Source: JAFGGG01 sp964634205 (GTDB lineage: Bacteria; Spirochaetota; Spirochaetia; SZUA-6; RPPD01). Taken from it: a DNA stretch of 44,348 nt. Of the stretch, positions 1 through 7,406 are shown piece by piece; the stretch's first letter is position 1; every line of letters begins with the position of its first letter. The stretch lies in the NCBI GenBank assembly GCA_964634205.1, contig CAZWKE010000028.1, positions 1 to 44,348 on the forward strand, given 5' to 3'. The translations under genes were made by a program, and so were the position numbers. The notes beneath the pieces were generated by a model. That model was not told the DNA's origin. It ran no database searches and worked only from the letters and a program-made list of their open reading frames with translations.

Positions 1-336
1 TACTGTGATTCTTTCCTCTATTTCGCTGTTCAGCATTTTAAGCTCGTTTTCTTTTATTGTAACGGTCTTGACCTCACGCTTCAGTTTTATATTGGTTTGC
101 GTAAGCTCCTGCTCAGTTTTTTTCAGCTTTCTGTGGTTTAATAACAAAAAATATAATTGAGGAGGGGCAAGTACCAGCGGAACAATTACAGAGAGAAAAA
201 AACCGGTGGAATTTATTTCTGAAAAAACGGCAAAAAGAACAAGCGCCGTAACTCCCCCGGAGATTGCAACCGTCATAAAGGTCGAAATCAGCACCAGGAA
301 GTGTATATTGATTTTGTGTAACAATTTATAAATCAT
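1..336 (-). CDS. membrane sensor protein, N-terminal part (runs off the left edge)
   Basis: The minus strand is open from an ATG at 334..336 to base 1, giving 112 residues that begin MIYKLLHKINIHFLVLIS. Two hydrophobic segments (about residues 10-35 and 44-65) are followed by a charged stretch rich in Lys, Glu and Leu (about 70-112) that looks like a coiled-coil signalling linker. This layout, two membrane helices then a coiled coil, is typical of the N-terminus of sensor histidine kinases and diguanylate cyclases, but the catalytic part lies outside the window, so the class is not known. No clear ribosome-binding site is visible upstream. The orientation is away from the tetR-like gene's 3' end by about 110 bases. 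Confidence 0.6.
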   Translation of the reverse strand, partial: MIYKLLHKINIHFLVLISTFMTVAISGGVTALVLFAVFSEINSTGFFLSVIVPLVLAPPQLYFLLLNHRKLKKTEQELTQTNIKLKREVKTVTIKENELKMLNSEIEERITV

Positions 337-445
337 AGTCTGACTGATGATATAGTTTTTTCTACTACGCGTCTCAGTATACCCGTTTATCCGGCCGGAG
401 GCAATAATTAAATAGTGGATTACCAATTTGGATATATTTACGGCT

Positions 446-997
446 TCAGACTGAGAACAGATAGCGGTAGATCAGGTCGGTCAGTTCCCGCAGCAGCATA
501 TTTTCATCAACCTCGGTATTCAGATCTACGATTTCATGAATCACACTGTCCACGGCCTTGTAGATGATAAAGGACGCCGCCTTAAGGTTACTCACTGCCA
601 ACTGGTTCTCCCAGGTTTTAAGCCCCTGGTAATACGAATCAATGGTACGCTGTTCCCGTTTTTCCGTGATCTCGCTGATTTCAGGATCAAGTATCTGCAT
701 GGCAGCGAGTTCTTTATGAAAACGCGGATGGTTTTTATGCGCCAAAAGGATCCTGTTAAGCAGGGTGCGGATAAACTCTTTTTTATCGGCACCCGGCCCG
801 GTGTCGGGCGGCCGAATGCTGTCGTCCATACGTTTGTCCAGGTATGCCAGTACGTCGATCAGGATCTGCTTCTTATCCCTGAAATACGAGTAAAAGCTGC
901 CCACTGAAACCCCGGCGGCAGCGGGGAAGCGGCAGGATATGCCCGCCGCAACAGGGAGGCAGCGTAAACCTCCGACACGGCTATGCCCGCACACCAT
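446..997 (-). CDS. TetR-family regulator with missing or altered N-terminus
   Basis: The protein contains the hallmark end of a TetR DNA-binding domain, GVSVGSFYSYFRDKK, followed by an all-helical ligand/dimer domain (about residues 45-183) as in acyl-compound or drug-responsive TetR repressors. The recognition helix is therefore present. Only 28 residues precede the GVSVG motif, against about 40-45 in normal TetR proteins, and they do not resemble helix 1 (no ILDAALxLF-like pattern). The frame cannot be extended, because a stop lies at 1004..1006, just upstream of the ATG at 995..997, and the tRNA-Val promoter and gene follow directly. Either the gene has lost its 5' end or a frameshift hides it, so DNA binding may be impaired. 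Its target is unknown. Confidence 0.6.
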   Translation of the reverse strand: MVCGHSRVGGLRCLPVAAGISCRFPAAAGVSVGSFYSYFRDKKQILIDVLAYLDKRMDDSIRPPDTGPGADKKEFIRTLLNRILLAHKNHPRFHKELAAMQILDPEISEITEKREQRTIDSYYQGLKTWENQLAVSNLKAASFIIYKAVDSVIHEIVDLNTEVDENMLLRELTDLIYRYLFSV

Positions 998-1015
998 ATT
1001 TCCTTACCGTATACC

Positions 1016-1044
1016 TTGACAAATTAGGCGTATTTGTGTAGTTT
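1016..1044 (+). promoter_or_regulatory. sigma70-type promoter of tRNA-Val
   Basis: A perfect -35 box TTGACA (1016..1021) is followed after 17 bases by a weak -10 box TAGTTT (1039..1044). The predicted start, about 1051, lies just before the tRNA 5' end at 1055. Confidence 0.5.
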
Positions 1045-1054
1045 CTCCTGATAC

Positions 1055-1127
1055 GGGCGGTTAGCTCAGCTGGGAGAGCGTCTGGTTTACACCCAGAAGG
1101 TCGTGAGTTCGAGCCTCGCACCGCCCA
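1055..1127 (+). tRNA. tRNA-Val (anticodon UAC)
   Basis: A complete 73-nt cloverleaf can be drawn by eye. The acceptor stem is GGGCGGT/ACCGCCC, the D arm GCTC...GAGC, and the anticodon stem TCTGG/CCAGA carries loop TTTACAC (anticodon TAC, i.e. UAC, valine). The T arm is GTGAG-TTCGAGC-CTCGC and the discriminator base is A. The 3' CCA is not encoded (the next bases are AAT), so it must be added by the nucleotidyltransferase. The gene stands alone, converging on the beta-helix gene 16 bases away. Confidence 0.96.
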
Positions 1128-1143
1128 AATCCCAATACTCTTA

Positions 1144-2604
1144 TTATGGAACAAACTCATATGCGCCCGGCTCGACATTCTTGCCCTGCGGCCGCGGTGT
1201 GCCTTGTATATCGGTCTGCGCACCGCCGGCAGCGTAGTCTATCGCCGGGGACCCCTTTTGCAGGCGGAAATCAGCTATCGCCGGGTCCGCTGAGGTGTTG
1301 ATAAACTGCGGATTTTTATTGAGAAGCGCGCGTTTTCCCGGGCCGGGGGAATCCACCCTCCCGTAGAACAGATTGTCCGCCATGTTCACCGCTCGGCTTC
1401 CGAAAGACATGAATGCCTTATCTCCGTTCTTATTGGTTGAAACGGCAATATTCGCCGTTACCGTTATCTTGCTGCTGTTTCCGATCCATATTTCGCCGCC
1501 CTTTATCTGCCCGGTGCGGGCGTTATGAAAACAGGTGTTGTTGCGTACCGTAACAAACTCACTCTCAAACACATTAATCCCCTGGCCGCCGTTATAAAAA
1601 CAGATATTGTTCTGGACCAAAGTCTTTCCGAAATAACGGTCTTTGGTTGTATACGGTTCCCAACTCTGAGTGTGTTTGATGTCATCCACAATGATTCCAT
1701 TGCCGTCGGTTATTTTCCCCACATGGATAAAGGGAATCCTGTTTTCATTACAGTAAGAAATATTACCGGAGATGATCACCTTAATGTCCCTGGAATTGTC
1801 TACGGCCTGGTTTTGGTACACGGAAATTCCGCTGCTGCCGTAAGGCGCCCACTTGCCGTTATAGCAGCTGATATTGTTAAAAAAACCAAGGTAATCGGCC
1901 AGTAAAGAGTTAATCCCCATCGCGGGACAGTTGTACACAATATTGTCGGCTACAGTAATATTGTGCGAGCGTACGGTATAGTTATCGTATAAAAACATGA
2001 CAACTATACCGCTGGCACAGGTTACAGGGTTGGAACCGTTCTTCCGGTTCTTATAAGCGTATTTATAGCTGACGGTGTCGGCCTGCCCGCGAACTATAAA
2101 GCCGGAAACAATAATATAGCTTGAACCTTGTATCGAGATTCCCGACCATCCCCTGATCTGCAGCAGCGGATTATGACCGGGATAGTTCCGGAGCATTATC
2201 CAATGCTTTTTGGTGCCGTGCTTATTATAAAAGGTCACTACGTTATCATTTTTATTCCCGGTATAGGTGCCCTTCATTACATAGATAATGTCTCCCGGTG
2301 CCGAAACATCAACCGCCTTCTGGATGGTAAAAAAGGGGGCTTTCCCGGTACCAGGATTACTGTCGCTTCCCCTGAGGGCGCTTACATAGAGTTTTCTCCC
2401 ATCAAGACCGTAGTCCTTCGCGTTAAACTTCACGGCGGGGGGACGCTCGTAGAAATGAGCGGCAATATACTCATCCGTTATCACCTGCGGAGGCTGCGCG
2501 GATAAAAAAGCGGGGGAGGTCGTCTGGGCGCTTCCTTGTACAGCGTTCATGAAGGTAAACGCGGCCAGGGCGAGAAGAAAGCAGAATGTCTTTTGTAATC
2601 GCAT
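1144..2604 (-). CDS. exported right-handed parallel beta-helix protein
   Basis: This 486-residue protein starts with a clear signal peptide (about residues 1-27, ending near GSAQ). The next part (about 60-130) has the DUF1565-like pattern LYVSALRGSDSNPGTG followed by ITIQKAV-like and GDIIYVMKGTY-like segments, which open many pectate-lyase-fold beta-helix proteins. Several NosD/beta-helix coils follow, rich in the N-N-x-(I/V)-x-x-N pattern typical of asparagine ladders. The end (about 445-486), with LQKGSPAIDYAAGG and PGAYEF, is the usual C-terminal cap of these proteins. Members bind or cleave polysaccharide at the cell surface, but no catalytic residues can be assigned by eye. The ATG at 2604 is supported by an AGGAG Shine-Dalgarno sequence seven bases upstream. 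Confidence 0.85.
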   Translation of the reverse strand: MRLQKTFCFLLALAAFTFMNAVQGSAQTTSPAFLSAQPPQVITDEYIAAHFYERPPAVKFNAKDYGLDGRKLYVSALRGSDSNPGTGKAPFFTIQKAVDVSAPGDIIYVMKGTYTGNKNDNVVTFYNKHGTKKHWIMLRNYPGHNPLLQIRGWSGISIQGSSYIIVSGFIVRGQADTVSYKYAYKNRKNGSNPVTCASGIVVMFLYDNYTVRSHNITVADNIVYNCPAMGINSLLADYLGFFNNISCYNGKWAPYGSSGISVYQNQAVDNSRDIKVIISGNISYCNENRIPFIHVGKITDGNGIIVDDIKHTQSWEPYTTKDRYFGKTLVQNNICFYNGGQGINVFESEFVTVRNNTCFHNARTGQIKGGEIWIGNSSKITVTANIAVSTNKNGDKAFMSFGSRAVNMADNLFYGRVDSPGPGKRALLNKNPQFINTSADPAIADFRLQKGSPAIDYAAGGAQTDIQGTPRPQGKNVEPGAYEFVP

Positions 2605-2735
2605 GCAGGTCTCCTTTTTATGTACTGTTTAGGTTCCACTATAACGGACCCGCGCGGGATTCTCAAGCTTTTTTATAGAACGGCGCGGTTTTTCCCGGAT
2701 AATTCCAAAAAAGCATAAATTTCAAATCGCTTTTC

Positions 2736-2764
2736 TTGACAGGCGGCAGTTGAAGATTTAGATT
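2736..2764 (+). promoter_or_regulatory. promoter of the thioesterase gene
   Basis: A perfect TTGACA (2736..2741) and TAGATT (2759..2764) are spaced 17 bases apart. The start codon at 2778 is only 13 bases past the -10 box and no Shine-Dalgarno sequence intervenes, so the mRNA would have a leader of about six bases. Confidence 0.5.
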
Positions 2765-2777
2765 AATTACAGAACCA

Positions 2778-3176
2778 ATGAACACGTTCATTTTAGTAAG
2801 ACCGGAACACCTTAATCATCACGGTTTTCTCTTCGGCGGGCAGTTGTTAAAATGGGTGGATGAGTTCGCCTGGCTGGTAGCGGCCCGTGATTTTCCCGAA
2901 CAGATGCTGGTAACGCGCGCCATGGACAATATTGAGTTTAAAACAAAGGTGTTAAACGGGTCAATTTTGCGTTTTGAGGTGCTGCCGCAGCACCGGGGGA
3001 AAAGCTCCATCGCCTACGGTGTCAAGGTTTTCGCCGGCGGATTGGGGAGGAACGATGAGGAGTACGTCTTTCACAACAGCATCACCTTTGTCTGTATTGA
3101 CGACCAGGGCCGAAAAAAGGACCTCCCGCCCAAGAAACGGCTGCGGTCCGAGTCTGAAACAAATAACGGCGGGTAA
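2778..3176 (+). CDS. acyl-CoA thioesterase, hotdog fold
   Basis: The 132-residue protein has the signature of the YciA/BFIT type of acyl-CoA hydrolases: an early segment RPEHLNHHGFLFGGQLLKWVDEFAW with the N-H/G-x-x-F-GG-x-L-x-x-W-x-DE pattern that forms the central hotdog helix and carries the active-site Asp/Glu, then FKTKVLNGSIL. It is expected to hydrolyse acyl-CoA thioesters in the cytoplasm, and its substrate cannot be told. Length is normal for a single-hotdog enzyme. It is followed 36 bases later by the pseudo-receiver/TPR gene in the same direction, probably as a two-gene transcript. Confidence 0.85.
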   Translation: MNTFILVRPEHLNHHGFLFGGQLLKWVDEFAWLVAARDFPEQMLVTRAMDNIEFKTKVLNGSILRFEVLPQHRGKSSIAYGVKVFAGGLGRNDEEYVFHNSITFVCIDDQGRKKDLPPKKRLRSESETNNGG

Positions 3177-3212
3177 AGCCGATGGAAAGGTGCGCTGCAG
3201 GCGCTGATCGAC

Positions 3213-4046
3213 ATGATTGGTAATATTCTGATTCTTGACAATACGACGGGTATTCGCAGCCCCTGGAAAAAGATGCTCCAGGACAGGTATAACGTCTCCG
3301 AGGCGATGGGAGGGTTTGAGGCCGTAAGGAAATTAAAAACCGATTCCTTTCATCTGATTATTGTGAATATTTCATTGAAACAGATAAAGGGGGTGGAGGC
3401 CATCGGCAGAATTCGTGAAAATTTCCGGAAGGTCCCCATCATTGTGCTGCATAATCCCAAGGACATTTTGGATCTGAAACAGGCAAAGGTGTATGGAGTG
3501 GATTATACGCTTGCTTTTCCCCTGGAAATCAATAACCTGTTGGCCGCGGTTTCGCGTATTATTCCGGATAAAGATGCCAAGGAGCAGGTCACGGCCGAAG
3601 ATTCCCCCAAACCGGGGCACAGTGGTAATGATGATGAAGAATACCTTGATGTGGAGAAAAAATTCTATGAGGGTTTAAGCGCGATTTCCGCCGGCAGGAT
3701 AAAAGACGCTATTATGATTTTCCATACCCTGCTCCGGACCACCCGCATAAAAAAAGAGACATGGCGGCGGTACCTGGAAGATTCCCTGTTCCAGTTGGGG
3801 CAGTGCTACGCCACGCTGCGGGATTACGCCAAGTCCAATCAATGTTATCTGCAGTTTATTACCAAAGCCCCGCACAACTCCAGTCACAAGTCCGCCCTGC
3901 TGCATCTGGGGAAGAACTATGCGTCTATGAAAGATTATCGGCGGGCGATCGGCTATCTGACCAAGGTTGCCAACATGCGGCCCTACGACGCGTTTTCCAC
4001 GCAGGCCCGTAAGCTGTTAAAAAAACTTGAATCTACCCGAAAGTGA
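3213..4046 (+). CDS. pseudo-receiver domain protein with TPR C-terminus
   Basis: Residues 1-115 have the layout of a CheY-like receiver domain: ILILDNT at strand 1, LIIVNISL at strand 3 and PIIVLHN at strand 4. The residue that should be the phospho-acceptor Asp is Asn52, and the strand-5 KP is replaced by AFP, so the domain should not be phosphorylated in the usual way. After an acidic linker (about 115-140), residues 145-275 form three or so tetratricopeptide-like helical pairs (FYEGLSAISAGRIKDAI, SLFQLGQCYATLRDYAKS, LLHLGKNYASMKDYRRAI), a protein-binding platform. The likely role is phosphorylation-independent scaffolding or signalling. Partners are unknown. Its last 30 bases overlap tail to tail with the gene on the opposite strand. 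Confidence 0.75.
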   Translation: MIGNILILDNTTGIRSPWKKMLQDRYNVSEAMGGFEAVRKLKTDSFHLIIVNISLKQIKGVEAIGRIRENFRKVPIIVLHNPKDILDLKQAKVYGVDYTLAFPLEINNLLAAVSRIIPDKDAKEQVTAEDSPKPGHSGNDDEEYLDVEKKFYEGLSAISAGRIKDAIMIFHTLLRTTRIKKETWRRYLEDSLFQLGQCYATLRDYAKSNQCYLQFITKAPHNSSHKSALLHLGKNYASMKDYRRAIGYLTKVANMRPYDAFSTQARKLLKKLESTRK

Positions 4047-5584
4047 GCGGTTTATTTTCTCATTCATCCGGCCGGTCAAAAAATCGGATTTTACCCCGTT
4101 AAAACAGTTCAGAATAACCGTGTACACCTCGTGCAGAGAGAACCCCAGGCTTTCAATCCGCTCTTTGTGCGCGGAAAACAGTTGTTCCTGACCGATAATG
4201 CTGTCGTAGTTATGGATCACATAATGAATAAGCTCTTTTAATTGCTTTACCTTGTTCTCGTTGGAAAGCGCCCGGTTGTTATGGAATCCCAGGTGTTCCG
4301 TAAGCTCGGCTCCCAGCCGGTCGCGGAACTCATACACAAGCATTCTGTGTATTTTTTTATTTTCGTGTAAGGTTTCCNNNNNNNNNNNNNNNNNNNNNNN
4401 NNNNNNNNNNNNNNNNNNNNNNNNNNNNNNNNNNNNNNNNNNNNNNNNNNNNNNNNNNNNNNNNNNNNNNNNNNNNNGGGTAAAGCGGTTGGAGACGGGG
4501 TCGCCCCGGATTCCTCTTTGTCAGGCCTGTTTTCCGGTATTTCCGCCCGCAGATTTTGAGCTTGTGCCGGTGGTTTTGCCGGTCTGCCGATGCTTTTTAG
4601 TTTTCTATCCATCTGCCGTTCGTTTGTAATATTGAACACATACCGACCCTGGCAGATTACTTTAAAAATATCATCAAACACCCTGTTCTTCTGGTAATTG
4701 TATAAAGCACCCTTGCGAATGGATTCAAAGATCTGATAGTGCGCGGTGTTATGCTTTTTGGAGTATACATAGATCTTGGTGGCAAACTCGGGATCATTTA
4801 CGAACTTGATATACTTCTCGAAATAAGAAAAACTCAGCTCATACTCATTCAGTTTTTGATTGTTGATGAGGATCCGCCCGATATCTTCCTCGGTGATAAA
4901 AATCTTCAGTTTGATCTCCCCGCTGTCGTTCCCCGCGGGCAGTTTCTTTTGTTTTTTGTACTCCTCTTTAATGTCAAAATGGTATTGGGTGGCGAGTTCC
5001 GCCTCTTCAAATAATGAACCGTCAAAATAACGTTTTACAAGACTCTGGATTCTGCCCAGCTGTTTCTGCTTGTAGCCCAGGTTGCGGCCCAGATCGGTGA
5101 GAAAATTTATTCCGTCGAGTGCATCACTTTTATTTTGCGCACAAAGGCCGATAATGGTTTCAACCCTTCGCAGCATGTTATGATCCCGGCTTAAGACGGC
5201 CTTGGATATGCTTTCAACGCCGGCAAGCTCCTTGACAAGCAGGTCTATACGGCGTTTCAACATTTTTATTATTCGTTTATAGACATCAGTAATTATTCTG
5301 GAAAAAATGTACTGAAAATAATCCAGGTTTTTACGCATGCAGCGGATTAATAATTTTCGCTCATCCTCCGTATATTTCAGGGTAAGACTGTTGAAAAACC
5401 CGTGCCAATCCGCGGAACCGTGACCATTCTCCCGCAAGTTCACGTAGCGCTCCAGGTCCGTGTCTCTGCCGTAGCGGATGGTAGGAAAAATTTTTCCCAG
5501 TACGTACTCCTGTAGATCCGCTTCGTTCAAATTCGTTTTGTGGGAATTGAAGATATTTTCGAATTTATTCACCGATGCTGCCAT
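4017..5584 (-). CDS. large conserved-looking protein of unknown function, interrupted by assembly gap
   Basis: Two open stretches flank a 100-N gap at 4378..4477 and read as one gene. From the ATG at 5584 to the gap are about 369 residues, and after the gap about 119 residues run to TAA at 4017..4019. The protein is hydrophilic and helical without signal peptide or membrane segment. A Pro/Ala-rich linker (GRPAKPPAQAQNL...) sits just before the gap. I recognise no domain. The two halves are in different frames with the gap taken as 100 bases. They join only if the real gap length leaves remainder 2 on division by 3. A purine-rich AGGGGGAA lies about 12 bases before the start, and a strong promoter is upstream. 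The gene is divergent from the rhomboid gene. Confidence 0.7.
4378..4477. other. assembly gap (100 N)
   Basis: Exactly 100 N, the usual placeholder for a gap of unknown size, lies inside the unknown minus-strand gene 4017..5584. Confidence 0.99.
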
Positions 5585-5625
5585 TCGTTTTCCGTTCCCC
5601 CTGCCACATCCGGATGTTGTATACC

Positions 5626-5653
5626 AGTATAATTATGCAACGCCGCCTGTCAA
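5626..5653 (-). promoter_or_regulatory. promoter of the minus-strand gene ending at 4017
   Basis: On the minus strand TTGACA (5653..5648) and TATACT (5631..5626) are separated by 16 bases. The leader to the ATG at 5584 is about 35 bases. Confidence 0.6.
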
Positions 5654-5686
5654 CCGTATCGATAGTATATTGATTCTTTCTTATTA

Positions 5687-7372
5687 ATGCCCTATAACAT
5701 GAAGACCGGTATGAGTCTTAACACTATTCTGCTTTGGCTGGTTTTTGCCTTCTCATCTTTTTCGCTTATCCAACTGACGCTTACACGGCGGCGTGAGGGC
5801 AGGATATGGATCATCAAAAACGCGTTTGTTCTGGGACTGTCACTGCTGCTGCTGAAACTTCTGCCCCAGTGGGCCGGTTTTATCGGCGCCGCATTCTGGT
5901 CCGTGCTGATTCTCATTCCCCTTTTGGGAACCAGGGCGGTAAATAATTTAAGCCTGCGCGAGTTGTATACTTTGGCACGCCTGGTCTGTGTTGTCTGCTA
6001 CCGGCTTCACCCTGACCGTGGTTTTAAGGTGAACGTCATCCTGCTTCAGGCCAGGATCTGGGCAAAACAGGGGAAAACACAACAGGCAATCGATTACCTA
6101 CGCGGACACAGGGACAAAACCGGGACATTGTATGGAATGGCAACGGTTTACCTGTACCTGTTCGGCCGGCAATGGGACGAGCTTTTACTGTGGTTAAAAG
6201 GTATTCAGATGAATATGGTTCTCCTGAGCTTTTACTGCCGGGCACTGGGTGAGGCGGGGGAGCTGCGCCTGCTTGCCGAGGTCCCCTTTCGCTACCAGTC
6301 CCTGTTTGAAAGACTCCATTATTACAGCAAGAATATGATCAGGCTGTATATCTTTGCTTTCCACGGAGAGACAGAACAGGTTGAAAAACTGTTCAAAGGC
6401 GCTCTGTCCGGAGTAAGCCGGGGACAAAAGCGGTACTGGCGTGCCGTTGCCCTGCAGGCCGCCGGAAAGTACGGGGAAGCGTCCCGGATTCTTGAGGAGC
6501 TGGCAAAGAGCAAAAACCATATCCTGCGGGAGATGGCCGCGGGCAGGATCGGGATTGCAGCCGGAGATTCGCCCGCTGAAAACGCGACGGAAACCGCGGT
6601 TCTGAAGGATAAGAACGCGGCAGCCCTGCGCGGCCGTGACGCGGCCGCGACCGCAACCATACCGGGCAATACCGACCCCACGGCCGCAGCGTATGCAAAA
6701 GAGAACACCGCGGAACTGATCCGCAGGACCGCGGATGATTTTACAAAAGAAGAACGCTACAGCCTGTTTAAGCGCGTACAACGCCGCGGGGCGGTGGTGA
6801 CCCTGGCGCTTATTGTGATTAATACCGTGATATTTATATTCGAGGAGATTTTGGGCGGCTCCACCAACGAGGTTACCCTCTATTCCATGGGCGCGCTTTT
6901 TACCCTGGGGGTGGGACTCAGCGACAGCTGGCGGCTTGTAAGCGCGCAGTTTCTGCATTACGGGATACTGCATCTGACCATGAACATGCTGGGGCTGTAT
7001 ATCCTGGGGCCGCATGTGGAGAAGGTCATGGGGAGCCTGCGGTACGCGTTCATTTACCTGGTTTCCGGGACGGCCGCGCTTACCTGCTACCTGTTCATTG
7101 CGGTGTACACGAATGCCCATGATTTTTTGGTGGGGGCGTCCGCCGGTATTATGGGAATTGTGGGTGCGCTTTTAGCCGTGTTATTAAAGGGATACCTGGG
7201 GTACCATATAAAGATCATCAAAAACCAGATAGTTATTTTGAGTTTTTTCATTATGCTGCAAGTGATGTTCGATCTCAGTACACCGGAAGTCAGTTTTTGG
7301 GGGCATTTTTTCGGGCTGGTCTTCGGGTTTCTGATCACTTGGATTTTCCTGCTGAAAGAAAAGACCGCCTGA
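5687..7372 (+). CDS. rhomboid-family intramembrane serine protease with long helical N-terminal region
   Basis: The C-terminal ~190 of 561 residues are a rhomboid protease. The HLTMNMLGLY segment matches the conserved H-x-x-x-N region, GASAGIMG carries the catalytic serine (Ser485), and WGHFFGLVFG carries the catalytic histidine (His540). About six membrane helices can be counted there. The N-terminal half has two membrane helices (about 8-25 and 40-75), then a soluble alpha-helical stretch (about 95-300) that looks like TPR-type repeats (QARIWAKQGKTQQAIDYL, ALQAAGKYGEASRILEEL), and an Ala/Thr-rich linker (about 300-345). Rhomboids cleave transmembrane helices, and the repeats may bind substrates. 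ATGs at 5699 and 5711 are alternative starts, and none has a clear Shine-Dalgarno sequence. Confidence 0.9.
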   Translation: MPYNMKTGMSLNTILLWLVFAFSSFSLIQLTLTRRREGRIWIIKNAFVLGLSLLLLKLLPQWAGFIGAAFWSVLILIPLLGTRAVNNLSLRELYTLARLVCVVCYRLHPDRGFKVNVILLQARIWAKQGKTQQAIDYLRGHRDKTGTLYGMATVYLYLFGRQWDELLLWLKGIQMNMVLLSFYCRALGEAGELRLLAEVPFRYQSLFERLHYYSKNMIRLYIFAFHGETEQVEKLFKGALSGVSRGQKRYWRAVALQAAGKYGEASRILEELAKSKNHILREMAAGRIGIAAGDSPAENATETAVLKDKNAAALRGRDAAATATIPGNTDPTAAAYAKENTAELIRRTADDFTKEERYSLFKRVQRRGAVVTLALIVINTVIFIFEEILGGSTNEVTLYSMGALFTLGVGLSDSWRLVSAQFLHYGILHLTMNMLGLYILGPHVEKVMGSLRYAFIYLVSGTAALTCYLFIAVYTNAHDFLVGASAGIMGIVGALLAVLLKGYLGYHIKIIKNQIVILSFFIMLQVMFDLSTPEVSFWGHFFGLVFGFLITWIFLLKEKTA

Positions 7373-7406
7373 GCCCGCGCCGGAATCCCTTCGGACCTTC
7401 AAGAAC

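Noticed and set aside
981..1223. 80-residue minus-strand open frame across the tRNA
   Set aside because: It is the well-known antisense translation of a tRNA gene (RGSNSRPSGCKPDALPAE-like) and overlaps a clear tRNA-Val.
6194..7120. 308-residue minus-strand open frame
   Set aside because: It lies opposite the rhomboid gene, is rich in Gly, His, Arg and Gln without domain pattern, and has no ribosome site; a GC-driven shadow.
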